Assembly: GCA_016874775.1 (NCBI GenBank)
Contig: VGTJ01000032.1
Location: 1-39,743 of the forward strand
Source of the DNA: Deltaproteobacteria bacterium
Lineage (GTDB): Bacteria; Desulfobacterota; Binatia; Bin18
Direction of reading: 5' to 3'
DNA: 39,743 nucleotides
Part shown: positions 1 through 8,666 of the stretch, one piece after another
How positions within the stretch are numbered: position 1 is the stretch's first letter
Layout: each line of letters opens with the position of its first letter
The notes under the pieces: model-generated
Told to the model about the DNA's origin: nothing
Databases searched by the model: none
The model's input: only the letters and a program-made list of their open reading frames with translations
Position numbers and translations under genes: made by a program

Positions 1-590
1 CGCATCCACATGGCGCCGATCTTAGGATTGGTATTCACATCGACTTCATCTTGAAACACGGCGATCTCGTTGGCCGGCAGACTGGCTAAGAGCTGGCGCA
101 GCACGCGTAACTTCTGTTCCTTCTGTGGGTCGCTCGGTCCCACAACGGGACACGGACGACGCCACACTACTTGTTCCTTGTGCAACCACCGGCGCACGGT
201 TTCTTGGCTCACCTGCAATTCATAGGTCTCCAACAACACCAGTACCATTACCTGACAACTCCACCGACTGCGCAGAAACCCAAAGTCCCGCGGACTCCGC
301 GTCAATATCCAGCTGGCCACCACTTCACTCCACCAACTGCCGGAGCGCGAAGCAGGAGGAGGCGTCCCTAACGCCGCTTGAATCCCCGCTCCCTCTACGC
401 GCCGCTTCCACCGCGCAATCGTGCGCGTACTACAATACAACACCCCCGCAATCATCGCCCACGAATACCCATCCGCTAATAATAAGAGGAGGTGGGCACG
501 TAAGCGGACGCGCTCATTCGCTCCTTTCCGGTACTGCTCCAACAAGGCTTGGCGCTCCCGCGCCGTTATGCGAAGATGCTCCTTGTCCAT
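1..590 (-). CDS. IS630-family transposase, 3' end beyond window
   Basis: About 196 codons are open from an ATG at 588-590 to the left edge. The visible protein starts MDKEHLRITARERQALLEQY. It has a helix-turn-helix region around GYSWAMIAGVLYCSTRTIAR, a second DNA-binding segment, and then FQDEVDVNTNPKIGAMWM, the block holding the first catalytic Asp of the IS630 DDE domain. The remaining catalytic D and E residues lie outside the window. The start is preceded by an AGAGGTGAAG ribosome-binding sequence. Whether the copy is intact cannot be judged from this side alone. It is a mobile-element gene unrelated to the neighbouring metabolic genes. Confidence 0.85.
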   Translation of the reverse strand, partial: MDKEHLRITARERQALLEQYRKGANERVRLRAHLLLLLADGYSWAMIAGVLYCSTRTIARWKRRVEGAGIQAALGTPPPASRSGSWWSEVVASWILTRSPRDFGFLRSRWSCQVMVLVLLETYELQVSQETVRRWLHKEQVVWRRPCPVVGPSDPQKEQKLRVLRQLLASLPANEIAVFQDEVDVNTNPKIGAMWM

Positions 591-591
591 C

Positions 592-649
592 GCTTCACCT
601 CTTTAGGGTCTGACAAACTTTATCCATTTGCCATCCTAAGAGGTGAAGC
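592..649. repeat. 12-bp perfect inverted repeat beside the transposase
   Basis: GCTTCACCTCTT at 592-603 is repeated as its exact reverse complement, AAGAGGTGAAGC, at 638-649, separated by 34 bp. The left arm contains the transposase ribosome-binding site. The repeat may mark the outer end of the insertion sequence or a hairpin in the transposase leader. The true IS terminus and any TA target duplication cannot be fixed because the other end is outside the window. A TA dinucleotide at 637-638 is a candidate junction. Confidence 0.5.
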
Positions 650-804
650 ACTTTCCGTCCAATGGGTTTCTATTTAGTGTTGGTGTCCCAGCAGTAAAAA
701 CGCTTCCAATTTGTGACAGCAAAATCGGTTCACTACCGCACGCACTTGCAGAGGTGAAAGGGAAGATTGGGGCGAGGTCAATCTTTGGTGCTCGGCCATT
801 GTGA
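640..804 (+). pseudogene. possible 3' gene remnant next to the IS
   Basis: A frame of 54 sense codons runs from 640 to a TGA at 802-804, immediately beyond the probable IS end. It reads like protein (for example VKTLPICDSKIGSLPHALAE and KIGARSIFGARPL) but has no convincing start or ribosome-binding site. A plausible explanation is the 3' end of a gene cut by the IS insertion. I do not recognise the family. The rest of 591-962 holds nothing else I can name. Confidence 0.3.
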
Positions 805-962
805 TAATTCCTCACGGGTCACTCTGCAGAATCGTATGTCACCGGTTCTTGCGAAGCAACTAGCGACGAGGCGCGCAACTGCGTGTATTGGGAAGTGCAA
901 CAAGCGCTTGCAAGCAGATCGTAAACTACATAGAACACGGCTCCATATGAGGAGGGTGTTCT

Positions 963-1889
963 ATGCCAGACTGGAAAGCGCCATCGCAGGCAGAGGTCGA
1001 AGGATACTTTAAGCGCCTCAATAATTGGGACCGTTGGGGAAAGGATGATGAACGTGGGACGCTCAATTTGATTACTCCCGAGAAACGCGCTACGGCTGTT
1101 GCTCTTGCTCGTAAGGGGCGGGTGGTGTCGGTGTCGCGCGACCTTACTGCGCAGTCACCAACACTAGATTATCACATGCTGTGTCCCGTGCGGCGCGGAG
1201 GGTCTAAGGCTGCGCTGGATTATTTTGGGCTGGTGTTCCATGGCCTGACCGTGACGCACATGGACGCGCTTTGTCATGTGGAGTTTCAAGGCCAACTGTA
1301 TAACGGGCGCAGTTTTGAGGACAGCATTGTTTTCGGTGGAGCAGGGTGGGGCTCTCTCGATGTATGGTTTGATGGGGTGGTCACTCGTGGTGTGCTGCTC
1401 GATGTCGCGGCTGGACGCAGCGAAGGCTACGTCGATCTCGGCAAGCCGGTAACTCCTCCTGAGTTAGATGCGGCGGCAGCCCGCGCCGCAGTCAAAGTTG
1501 AACCTGGTGATGTCGTTGTTATTCGTAGTGGGCGCGAAGCGTACGAAGCGGCAAAAACGAGCCTGGCCTCTTCGATTTCTCCGCGCAGCTTTGCGGTCGA
1601 TGCTCGTCCCGGTTTGCATATTGCCTGTCTCGAGTGGCTGCGTGAGCGTGATGTGTCTGCTGTGGCGTGGGATATGCTCGATGAATATCCGGTTGGCTAT
1701 AACGGCATGGACTTCGGTGTCCATTTAGGAATTCCTTTTCTCGGATTGTGCTTGATCGATAATGTGTATCCCGAACGTTTGGTGGCCGCTTGTGCGGAAG
1801 AGAAGCGGTACGAGTTTCTCTTTATGGCGATGCCGTTGCGCCTCGCTGGTAGTACCGGCTCTCCGTGTCAGCCGGTGGCTGTTTTCTGA
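963..1889 (+). CDS. cyclase-family (kynurenine formamidase-like) metal hydrolase
   Basis: This 308-residue protein matches the cyclase family (PF04199), which includes kynurenine formamidases and related metal-dependent amide or ester hydrolases. The metal-binding signature is visible as H99-x-D101-x3-H105 in VTHMDALCHVEF. An N-terminal segment NNWDRWGKDDERGTLNLIT is typical of the bacterial members. The ATG at 963 has a GAGGAGGG ribosome-binding site about 8 nt upstream. The gene stands alone between the IS region and a REP-like palindrome, so context does not reveal the substrate. It should act in the cytoplasm, as no signal peptide is seen. The family call is firm; the substrate is unknown. 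Confidence 0.85.
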   Translation: MPDWKAPSQAEVEGYFKRLNNWDRWGKDDERGTLNLITPEKRATAVALARKGRVVSVSRDLTAQSPTLDYHMLCPVRRGGSKAALDYFGLVFHGLTVTHMDALCHVEFQGQLYNGRSFEDSIVFGGAGWGSLDVWFDGVVTRGVLLDVAAGRSEGYVDLGKPVTPPELDAAAARAAVKVEPGDVVVIRSGREAYEAAKTSLASSISPRSFAVDARPGLHIACLEWLRERDVSAVAWDMLDEYPVGYNGMDFGVHLGIPFLGLCLIDNVYPERLVAACAEEKRYEFLFMAMPLRLAGSTGSPCQPVAVF

Positions 1890-1986
1890 GGCAATGACAG
1901 TCGTGCGCATAGCGGACGCTACGTGATTGGAAGGAAAGAGGAAGAGTGAGGGACCGAAAGGCCAAAAACAACTGTGTGGATTCATT

Positions 1987-2022
1987 ACCCTCACCCTAGC
2001 CCTCTCCCTGGCAGGGAGAGGG
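1987..2022. repeat. REP-like palindrome
   Basis: Following a CCCTCACCCTAG lead, CCCTCTCCCT (2000-2009) and AGGGAGAGGG (2013-2022) form a 10-bp perfect stem with a GGC loop. This lead-plus-palindrome pattern is common as dispersed intergenic repeats in many bacterial genomes. It lies between the cyclase gene and the next gene and could also act as a transcript 3' end, but no T-tract follows. Confidence 0.7.
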
Positions 2023-2068
2023 GATAAAACCGTGATGCCAGAATTTCATTGATGCTTGCTGAACGACA

Positions 2069-2641
2069 ATGTTGATTGATGCATTTGCTCCTCATCCAGA
2101 CGCAGTGGAAATCCATCGCATAGAGATTGCAGCGCCTGGAGCGACTGTCTACCAGGCGCTGTGGACCACTGACCTTGGCCAATCACCCATAGTGAGAGGA
2201 TTGTTGACGTTGCGATCACTTCCCGCACGGATTTTACACAGGGAGTCGCGGCAACGTCCGATTCCGCAGTTGACGTTGCAGACCGTCATGACGGCTGGTT
2301 TTGGAAAGTTAGCCGAAGAGCCGGGACGAGAAATTGTTTTGGGAATTGCTGGACAGTTCTGGCGACCGACAGGGAACAGTCTGCCGTTCAATCGAGAGCA
2401 CTTCGATGGTCCGGTACCACCGGGCCTGGCGCGGGCAGTCTGGAACTTCACGGTGCACGAGACGAAACCTGGTCACACATTGTTGTCAACCGAAACGCGG
2501 GTGGTGTGTGGCGATCCCGCCAGTAGGTTCAAGTTTCGCCTCTATTGGTTGCTCATCCGCCCGTTTAGTGGACTGATTCGACACGTGATGCTTCGGGCAG
2601 TACGGCGGGCGTGTCAAACACAAGAGGTCAGCGAACGGTGA
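2069..2641 (+). CDS. SRPBCC-like hypothetical protein
   Basis: This protein of 190 residues has no signal peptide. Segments such as GREIVLGIAGQFWRP and ETKPGHTLLSTETRVVCGD look like the strands of an SRPBCC/START-type hydrophobic-ligand fold, and the C-terminal stretch RFKFRLYWLLIRPFSGLIRH is a long amphipathic helix. No catalytic motif is apparent. The ATG at 2069 lacks a strong ribosome-binding site, so the true start is uncertain. It ends back-to-back with a small minus-strand gene. The fold assignment is by resemblance; function is unknown. Confidence 0.6.
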   Translation: MLIDAFAPHPDAVEIHRIEIAAPGATVYQALWTTDLGQSPIVRGLLTLRSLPARILHRESRQRPIPQLTLQTVMTAGFGKLAEEPGREIVLGIAGQFWRPTGNSLPFNREHFDGPVPPGLARAVWNFTVHETKPGHTLLSTETRVVCGDPASRFKFRLYWLLIRPFSGLIRHVMLRAVRRACQTQEVSER

Positions 2642-2836
2642 CTAATCGACAATAAGAAGTCGGAGGAAGACAAGTGCTGTCAGACTTAAGACAAGGAACA
2701 AAATGGCTCCGCTAATGATACCAAGATGTACAAGCGAGCGAGACAGTACGATCTGACGCAGCGCCTGCCTTTTCGTCAGGAGCAGCCATAAGCTGAGAAT
2801 CCAAAGGATCAATAGCGTCAGCGCGATTGCTGACAT
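2642..2836 (-). CDS. small two-helix membrane protein
   Basis: This 64-residue protein has two hydrophobic segments (about residues 3-20 and 36-62) separated by a basic loop TKRQALRQIVLSR, giving a probable hairpin in the inner membrane. Its stop codon begins one base after the stop of the convergent gene on the plus strand. It lies downstream of infA on the same strand, about 55 bp away. I recognise no family. Clear membrane-segment composition argues that it is real, but there is no other support. Confidence 0.45.
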   Translation of the reverse strand: MSAIALTLLILWILSLWLLLTKRQALRQIVLSRSLVHLGIISGAILFLVLSLTALVFLRLLIVD

Positions 2837-2891
2837 GGATGCTCTTTTTGGTCCGGCTTCTTGACTGACTGCGAAGGCGGACTGATAGAGG

Positions 2892-3110
2892 TCAGGTCCG
2901 ATGCCGAAACGTGATGCGTCCTCGGCTTAAATCATACGGCGAGAGTTCAACCGTGACGGTGTCACCCGGAAGAATCTTGATATAGAATTTACGCATCTTC
3001 CCAGAGGCATGGGCGAGCACGGTCACCTTATTTTCCAGTTGCACTCGGAACATTGCGTTGGGGAGTGTCTCAAGGACGGTACCTGTAACTTCGATTCCTT
3101 CTTTTGCCAT
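2892..3110 (-). CDS. infA: translation initiation factor IF-1
   Basis: This 72-residue protein is full length for IF-1, a single OB-fold protein that binds the ribosomal A site during initiation. Diagnostic blocks are [37 protein letters not shown] and [17 protein letters not shown]. No strong ribosome-binding site precedes the ATG. The gene diverges from yceD, and the two share a 122-bp intergenic region (3111-3232) that should hold both promoters. It is not embedded in a ribosomal-protein cluster here. Confidence 0.96.
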   Translation of the reverse strand: MAKEGIEVTGTVLETLPNAMFRVQLENKVTVLAHASGKMRKFYIKILPGDTVTVELSPYDLSRGRITFRHRT

Positions 3111-3232
3111 TAGTCTGGCTGGTAGCGCATCTCAGGTATTCCGTCAAGAGCTACGCCTTTGCTTGCGGAACTGCGTTGCTTTTTTGCCGGTTTCATACTA
3201 CCATGCGCGCGCATCGGGACGAGGATTGTGTA

Positions 3233-3769
3233 GTGAAGATTGCCGTTAAAGACATCAAGCCATCGCCGACAGAAATCCACTTCGTGGAAGGGGTGCAGGA
3301 GCTGAACGACCTTGTGACGCGTGGCGGTGACGGAGACTATCGCTTCGCGGCACCGATGCAGGTTGCGCTGTGCCATTTCCGTTCAGGTGATGATCTGTGG
3401 TTTTCTGGGACGTTACGCAGCGAATTGGTCGGCCAATGTGGGAGGTGCTTAGAAGAGTACCCGCTTCCGCTGCATCGCGAGTTTTCTCTCATGCTAAGCC
3501 CAAACCGTGATCTTGAGCGCGAACAGGAACTCACTGCTGATGAGTTATCGGCCAGTTTTTATAACGAGGAAGAGGTTGACCTCTCGGCGCTTGTGCATGA
3601 GGAGACACTTTTGGCTTTGCCAAGCCGTCCCTTGTGTCGAGACGATTGTCGGGGGCTCTGTTCGCAGTGCGGGATTAACCTTAATGTGGAATCCTGCGAG
3701 TGCCGTCCAGTGTGGAAAGACCCTCGCCTTGCTGTTCTCTCGAACTTGCGGTTACCGCCCCAGCGATAA
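3233..3769 (+). CDS. yceD: YceD/DUF177-family protein
   Basis: This 178-residue member of the YceD (DUF177) family is encoded just upstream of rpmF, as in most bacteria. The family is linked to 23S rRNA accumulation. I chose the GTG at 3233 because VKIAVKDI matches the usual N terminus and GAGGA lies 7 nt upstream; a longer in-frame start at 3104 would overlap the start of infA. Cysteine pairs are visible at C69/C72 (QCGRCLEEY) and in a second cluster (C135, C139, C143, C146, C155, C157), suggesting bound zinc. Confidence 0.85.
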   Translation: MKIAVKDIKPSPTEIHFVEGVQELNDLVTRGGDGDYRFAAPMQVALCHFRSGDDLWFSGTLRSELVGQCGRCLEEYPLPLHREFSLMLSPNRDLEREQELTADELSASFYNEEEVDLSALVHEETLLALPSRPLCRDDCRGLCSQCGINLNVESCECRPVWKDPRLAVLSNLRLPPQR

Positions 3770-3839
3770 CACCAATACGCCTGTATCCTCATTATCCATG
3801 CCGTGACGCTACATCTGTTATTTTCTATAAGGAACGAAT

Positions 3840-4025
3840 ATGGGTCTGCCGAAACGTAAAACATCTCAGTCAAAACGCAATAAACGCCGTGCCCACGATG
3901 CGCTTACGGCACCACAATGGGCAACTTGCACGAATTGTGGTGAGCCTGTCCTTTCTCATCGCGTGTGTGCCAAATGTGGCTATTATCGTGGTAGACAGGT
4001 GATGGAAATCGCCGAAGCCGAGTAA
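3840..4025 (+). CDS. rpmF: 50S ribosomal protein L32
   Basis: This 61-residue protein begins MGLPKRKTSQSKRNKRRAHD, the basic N terminus of L32. It carries a zinc ribbon with C30-x2-C33 and C43-x2-C46, so it is the zinc-binding (C+) form. A TAAGGA sequence lies just upstream of the ATG. It follows yceD and precedes plsX, the conserved order coupling a ribosomal protein with lipid synthesis genes. Length and motifs are normal. Confidence 0.96.
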   Translation: MGLPKRKTSQSKRNKRRAHDALTAPQWATCTNCGEPVLSHRVCAKCGYYRGRQVMEIAEAE

Positions 4026-4107
4026 GTGGGAACGGTACGTCGTCACTCGACGTGCGCTCTACCATCCGGCTTGAGAACTCGCTTAAACACCATTACAGTC
4101 CAACATC

Positions 4108-5247
4108 ATGTTTATTGCGGTTGACGCCATGGGTGGCGACCACGCCCCCGCTGCGGTAGTGGAGGGTGCGCTACACGCGGTCGAGGAGTATGGCACTCCT
4201 GTCCTTTTGGTTGGTGATCAAGAGGCGATTCGTCGGGAACTTGATCGCATCGGTGGGCAAGAGTCTTCACTCTTAGTGATTCGCCATGCCAGTGAAAGTG
4301 TAGAGATGGGGGAATCACCGATTGCTGCGCTACGCGGCAAACCGGATTCTTCGCTGCGTGTGGCAGTACAAGCAGTGAAAGCTGGGGAAGCGGGGGCCGT
4401 ACTCAGTGCCGGCAATTCTGGCGCCATGCTTGCCCTGGCTGTGACTATTCTGGGGACGCTCAAAGGAGTTGATCGGCCTGCGATCGTGACAGTGATCCCG
4501 ACGCTTGGCGGTCATGCCTGTCTACTTGATTCAGGAGCAAACACCGAATGTAAACCAATCCATTTCGTGCAATTTGCCTTGATGGGAGAAGTTTACGCGC
4601 GACTCGTACGCGGGATTGCCTCCCCGCGTGTTGGCGTACTGAGCAACGGTGAGGAAGATTCGAAAGGAACAGACCTGACTCGCGCGGCTCACGCCATGCT
4701 GAAGAAGGTGGCTATCAACTACATTGGGTATGTGGAAGGCCGTGATCTCAATAATGGTGAAGTTGATGTCATCGTTACAGATGGCTTTACTGGCAATGTG
4801 GCATTGAAAACTCTCGAAGGGTTTGCCCACTTCCTGCAAGGACAGTTACGTACAGTCTTCTCATCTGGGATACGTGGCAAGTTGTCATACTTGATGATTC
4901 GCAAAGCGTTTGGCAATTTGCGAGCGAGTCTCGATCCCGCAGAGGTCGGTGGCGCTCCCCTCCTTGGTACCGACGGCCTGGCAATTATTGCGCACGGCGC
5001 GTCATCTCCTAAGGCCATCAAAAATGCCATTCGTGTGGCTGATGAGTCGTTGCGCCAAGATATTAACCGTCAAATCGTTGAGAGTATACAGGCCCTTCCC
5101 CCTGAAGTTGCGCTTGCTCAACCTGAGCAGAAAAGTGGACGCAGAATTTGGGCACAAATTAAAGAACGCTTCCGTCATGCGCGAGAAAGCCATGACGCTC
5201 CACCAGCGTCTGAACCGCCAGCTGGAGAGGAGAAGAAAAAAGAATGA
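4108..5247 (+). CDS. plsX: phosphate acyltransferase PlsX
   Basis: PlsX converts acyl-ACP and phosphate to acyl-phosphate, the acyl donor for PlsY in phospholipid synthesis. The N terminus MFIAVDAMGGDHAPAAVVEG and the blocks VLSAGNSGAMLALA and GGAPLLGTDGLAIIAHG are family signatures. At 379 residues it is somewhat longer than the usual 330-350, because of a charged, low-complexity C-terminal tail of about 40 residues. Its stop overlaps the fabD start (ATGA), implying translational coupling. The fabH gene often found between plsX and fabD is absent. Confidence 0.95.
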   Translation: MFIAVDAMGGDHAPAAVVEGALHAVEEYGTPVLLVGDQEAIRRELDRIGGQESSLLVIRHASESVEMGESPIAALRGKPDSSLRVAVQAVKAGEAGAVLSAGNSGAMLALAVTILGTLKGVDRPAIVTVIPTLGGHACLLDSGANTECKPIHFVQFALMGEVYARLVRGIASPRVGVLSNGEEDSKGTDLTRAAHAMLKKVAINYIGYVEGRDLNNGEVDVIVTDGFTGNVALKTLEGFAHFLQGQLRTVFSSGIRGKLSYLMIRKAFGNLRASLDPAEVGGAPLLGTDGLAIIAHGASSPKAIKNAIRVADESLRQDINRQIVESIQALPPEVALAQPEQKSGRRIWAQIKERFRHARESHDAPPASEPPAGEEKKKE

Positions 5248-6182
5248 ATCGCTCGATTGCTCTCCTATTCCCAGGACAAGGGTCCCAAGCTGCAGGGATG
5301 GGGAAAGCCCTTGCCCAGCAGTTTCCAATCGCAGCGCAGGTATTTGCTGAGGCCGATGCTGCTCTCGGTTTCTCCCTATCGCAGATGTGTTTTGCGGGAC
5401 CAGACGATGATCTGAAACTCACGACCAATGCGCAACCGGCGATCGTTGCGACCAGTATCGCCGCTCTTCGCGTATTGGAACAAGAGACCGGAGTGCAGCC
5501 AGCCTATGTTGCTGGTCATAGCCTTGGCGAGTATTCAGCGCTGGTTGCCGCTGGAGTGCTTACGCTGGCTGATGCAGTGCGCGTCGTACGTGAGCGCGGA
5601 CGACTGATGCAAGAAGCGGTGCCGGTCGGGGTGGGGGCGATGGCTGCGCTCTTTAATCTTTCGGCAGAAGAGGTTGTTGCTGTATGTGCTGAGGCTGCCC
5701 AAGGTGAAGTTGTTTCCCCTGCCAATTTGAATGGTGGTGGGCAGATCGTCATCGCTGGCCATGCGAGTGCAGTCAAACGTGCGGTTGCTGGAGCGAAAGC
5801 TCGTGGTGCTAAACGAGCCGTCGAACTTGCCGTGAGTGCTCCATTCCATTGTGCACTCATGAAACCCGCAGCCGATGGATTGGCAAAGGTTTTAGAGTCA
5901 ATTTCTGTGCACGCTCCGAAAGCACAGGTGATTGCTAATGTCACAGCGGACGTGAATGCTGATCCGCAACGCGTCAAAGACTTGCTGGTACAACAGGTAA
6001 CCGCACCGGTACGCTGGGAAGAAAGTATGCAAAAGTTGCATACGCTCGGCTGTTCAGCCGCGGTTGAGGTTGGCCCAGGCAAAGTACTGGCTGGACTGCT
6101 GAAACGGATCGTGCCAGACTTGACCTGTGTGTCAGTCGGTGATCCCACGACATTGGCCGAAGCCCAGGGAGTAATAGCATGA
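5244..6182 (+). CDS. fabD: malonyl-CoA:ACP transacylase
   Basis: FabD moves malonyl groups from CoA to acyl carrier protein for fatty-acid elongation. At 312 residues it is normal length. The FPGQGSQ N-terminal motif, nucleophile S93 in GHSLGEYSA, R118 in RERGRLMQEA and catalytic H202 in APFHCALMKP are all present. It overlaps plsX by 4 nt upstream and fabG by 4 nt downstream, so the three are probably translated as a coupled set. Confidence 0.96.
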   Translation: MNRSIALLFPGQGSQAAGMGKALAQQFPIAAQVFAEADAALGFSLSQMCFAGPDDDLKLTTNAQPAIVATSIAALRVLEQETGVQPAYVAGHSLGEYSALVAAGVLTLADAVRVVRERGRLMQEAVPVGVGAMAALFNLSAEEVVAVCAEAAQGEVVSPANLNGGGQIVIAGHASAVKRAVAGAKARGAKRAVELAVSAPFHCALMKPAADGLAKVLESISVHAPKAQVIANVTADVNADPQRVKDLLVQQVTAPVRWEESMQKLHTLGCSAAVEVGPGKVLAGLLKRIVPDLTCVSVGDPTTLAEAQGVIA

Positions 6183-6928
6183 GTGGCATCCTCGATGGGC
6201 AAGTTGCGTTAGTGACCGGTGCTTCGCGTGGTATCGGGCGTGCGATTGCTGAACGTTTAGCGCGTGATGGTGCGTTGGTTCTAGTGAATTATTTGCAATC
6301 ACAAGCGGCGGCTGAAGAGGTCGTCGCGACCATCGCGCAAGCGCAAGGCAAAGCTGAACTGTGCCGTTTTGATGCCGCCAATGGTGGGGAAATTACTGCC
6401 GCAGTACAGACGATCCTTGAGCGTCACAAGAAGATCGATATTTTGGTGAACAACGCCGGGATTGCGATCAACAATTTGCTCCTTCGCCTCAAAGAAGAAG
6501 AGTGGGAGCAAGTGATGAACGTCAATTTGAAAGGTGTTTTCCTGTGTACGAAGGTTGTCTCGCGCGCGATGCTCCGACAGCACTATGGCCGTATCATTAA
6601 CCTGAGTTCGGTGGTTGGGCAGTCAGGTAATGCCGGACAGGCGGCGTATGCGGCATCGAAGGCGGGTATTATTGGCTTCACCAAGTCGATGGCGAAAGAG
6701 CTGGCTTCGCGGGCCATTACCGTGAACGCGGTTGCACCGGGATTTATTGAAACTGATATGACCGGGACCTTGCCAGAGGAGGTCAAAACAGGATATTTGA
6801 CCCTTATTCCTGCCGGTCGATGGGGGACTCCTGCAGAAGTTGCAGAGGTTGTGGCGTTTCTGGCCAGCCCACTGGCGAGTTACATCACCGGCCAAGTGAT
6901 TAATGTCAACGGCGGCATGTACGTATAA
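6179..6928 (+). CDS. fabG: 3-oxoacyl-ACP reductase
   Basis: FabG is the NADPH-dependent short-chain reductase of the fatty-acid cycle. At 249 residues it shows the cofactor motif TGASRGIG (13-20), NNAG at 91-94, and the catalytic S144, Y157 and K161 (YAASK). The C terminus [14 protein letters not shown] is typical. Its ATG overlaps the fabD stop. A 74-bp gap separates it from acpP, enough for a separate acpP promoter, although none is obvious. Confidence 0.96.
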   Translation: MSGILDGQVALVTGASRGIGRAIAERLARDGALVLVNYLQSQAAAEEVVATIAQAQGKAELCRFDAANGGEITAAVQTILERHKKIDILVNNAGIAINNLLLRLKEEEWEQVMNVNLKGVFLCTKVVSRAMLRQHYGRIINLSSVVGQSGNAGQAAYAASKAGIIGFTKSMAKELASRAITVNAVAPGFIETDMTGTLPEEVKTGYLTLIPAGRWGTPAEVAEVVAFLASPLASYITGQVINVNGGMYV

Positions 6929-7002
6929 ACAAAGAAGAAAATCATACATGCTGGCAGTTTCCGCTACACTGTCCAGAGGGGTTAGAGAGGAGAAGTACGA
7001 TT

Positions 7003-7242
7003 ATGGCAGGATCGATTGAAGATCGCGTAAAAGAGATCATTTGTGAACAACTTGGGGTCAGTGCCGACGAAGTCACCCCACAAGCGTCATTCATTGAGGA
7101 CCTTGGGGCAGATTCACTCGACCTCGTTGAACTCGTAATGGCGCTCGAAGAAGAGTATGGTATGGAAATCTCAGACGAAGACGCTGAGAAAATTCGTACC
7201 GTGAACGATGTCCTTGAGTACATTAATAAACAAAAGAAGTAG
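7003..7242 (+). CDS. acpP: acyl carrier protein
   Basis: This 79-residue acidic protein carries the fatty-acyl chain on a phosphopantetheine arm. The attachment serine is S38 in [10 protein letters not shown]. The remaining sequence, including [11 protein letters not shown] and [17 protein letters not shown], is canonical. A GAGAGGAGA ribosome-binding site precedes the ATG. In related gene orders fabF usually follows directly, but here glyA does. Confidence 0.97.
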   Translation: MAGSIEDRVKEIICEQLGVSADEVTPQASFIEDLGADSLDLVELVMALEEEYGMEISDEDAEKIRTVNDVLEYINKQKK

Positions 7243-7309
7243 ACCTGAATTTGGAGTAAGTCCTGCTGCCTTTCGCCAAGGAGGCCGACCTACTCTTTAC
7301 TATAGTCGC

Positions 7310-7348
7310 AGAATCGCAGTGACTTCTCCCCTGAGGTCCTGCGATTCT
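7310..7348 (+). terminator. possible terminator or leader hairpin between acpP and glyA
   Basis: AGAATCGCAG (7310-7319) pairs perfectly with CTGCGATTCT (7339-7348) across a 19-nt loop, followed by TTGTTTG. The stem is of moderate GC content and the T-tract is short, so this may be a weak terminator for acpP or a leader structure for glyA. Confidence 0.45.
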
Positions 7349-7398
7349 TTGTTTGTAGCTGGAAGATTTTGTATCATTTTTCCATGAGAACAATTCCC

Positions 7399-8655
7399 AT
7401 GAATAGCGCACTTGCCCAATGTGACCCAGAAATTTACGCCGCAATCCAAAGCGAAACCGAACGACAAGAGTACAATTTAGAACTTATAGCCTCAGAAAAC
7501 ATTGTGAGTGAGGCCGTGCTCGAAGCGCAAGGTTCGGTTCTTACCAACAAGTATGCCGAAGGATACCCGGGCCGACGCTACTACGGTGGATGCGAGTATG
7601 TCGATGTTGTCGAACAACTTGCGATTGATCGCGCCAAGCAATTATTCGGGGCTGAGCACGCGAATGTACAGCCACACTCCGGGTCGCAGGCCAATATGTC
7701 GGCGTATTTCTCGCAGCTCCAGCCGGGCGATACGATCCTGAGCATGAATCTGTCGCATGGTGGTCACCTGACGCACGGCAGTCCGGTGAATTTCTCAGGA
7801 AAATTCTTCAAAGTCATTCCTTATGGCGTACGCGAGTCTGACCAGCGTATTGATTATGATGAAGTCGCGTCGTTAGCACGGCAACATCGCCCCAAAATGA
7901 TCGTTGCCGGTCACAGTGCGTACCCGCGTCAGATCGATGCGGTCCCGTTTCGTAAGGTCGCCGACGAGGTCGGTGCAATGTTGATGGTTGATATTGCCCA
8001 TTTTGCTGGGTTGGTGGCTGCAGGGATTCACCCTTCACCGTTGCCACATGCTGAAATCGTGACGACGACGACACACAAAACGCTACGGGGACCGCGAGGC
8101 GGCATGATCATGTGCAAAGCCGCATTGGCGAAGTCGATTGATTCCTCTATTTTTCCTGGAAACCAGGGTGGGCCACTAATGCACGTCATTGCGGCCAAAG
8201 CAGTGGCGTTCAAAGAGGCGCTCTCGCCGGAGTTCAAACAGTATCAGCAACAAATTGTGAACAACGCCAAGGCTCTGGCGCAGGGGTTATCGAAACGCGG
8301 CTTTCGCCTTGTTTCCGGTGGAACGGATAATCATTTGATGCTACTTGACCTGCGTGGAACGGAACTGACTGGGAAAGTGGCGCAGGAAACCCTTGATGTC
8401 GCGCGGATCACGGTCAATAAAAATGCAGTTCCTTTTGACAATCGCTCTCCGTTTGTGACGAGTGGGGTGCGGATCGGCACACCCGCAGTAACAAGTCGGG
8501 GGATGAAAGAGAAAGAAATGGATGTCATTGCTGACCTCATTTTCCGTGCGTTGCAGAAGGTTGGTGATGAGGGAGCGCTGAAAGCGATTGGCACGGAGGT
8601 ACGCGATCTCTGTCAGCAGTTTCCGATGTATAAAGGGCGAGTGAAGACTGCTTAA
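7399..8655 (+). CDS. glyA: serine hydroxymethyltransferase
   Basis: GlyA interconverts serine and glycine using PLP and tetrahydrofolate, supplying one-carbon units. I chose the ATG at 7399 ([16 protein letters not shown]), which gives 419 residues, the usual length. Upstream in-frame starts at 7384 (ATG) and 7369 (TTG) would add residues not seen in the family. The PLP lysine is K227 in [13 protein letters not shown]. Other signatures are [31 protein letters not shown] and [14 protein letters not shown] terminator follows it. Confidence 0.96.
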   Translation: MNSALAQCDPEIYAAIQSETERQEYNLELIASENIVSEAVLEAQGSVLTNKYAEGYPGRRYYGGCEYVDVVEQLAIDRAKQLFGAEHANVQPHSGSQANMSAYFSQLQPGDTILSMNLSHGGHLTHGSPVNFSGKFFKVIPYGVRESDQRIDYDEVASLARQHRPKMIVAGHSAYPRQIDAVPFRKVADEVGAMLMVDIAHFAGLVAAGIHPSPLPHAEIVTTTTHKTLRGPRGGMIMCKAALAKSIDSSIFPGNQGGPLMHVIAAKAVAFKEALSPEFKQYQQQIVNNAKALAQGLSKRGFRLVSGGTDNHLMLLDLRGTELTGKVAQETLDVARITVNKNAVPFDNRSPFVTSGVRIGTPAVTSRGMKEKEMDVIADLIFRALQKVGDEGALKAIGTEVRDLCQQFPMYKGRVKTA

Positions 8656-8666
8656 CGATAAATAGT

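Noticed and set aside
125-613. Plus-strand open frames across the left end
   Set aside because: They are antisense shadows of the IS630 transposase, whose minus-strand frame carries recognisable HTH and DDE motifs.
650-962. tRNA or small RNA gene in the IS-cyclase gap
   Set aside because: I saw no cloverleaf arms, no GTTCRANNC T-loop and no terminator hairpin.
767-1012. 81-codon plus-strand frame before the cyclase gene
   Set aside because: It overlaps the well-supported cyclase start, has Arg-rich composition and has no recognisable motif.
5516-6202. 228-codon minus-strand frame opposite fabD
   Set aside because: It is a composition-driven antisense frame over a clear fabD with all catalytic residues, and it has no motifs of its own.
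7369-7398. Upstream TTG or ATG start for glyA
   Set aside because: The added residues are not family-like, and the ATG at 7399 gives the normal length and N terminus.
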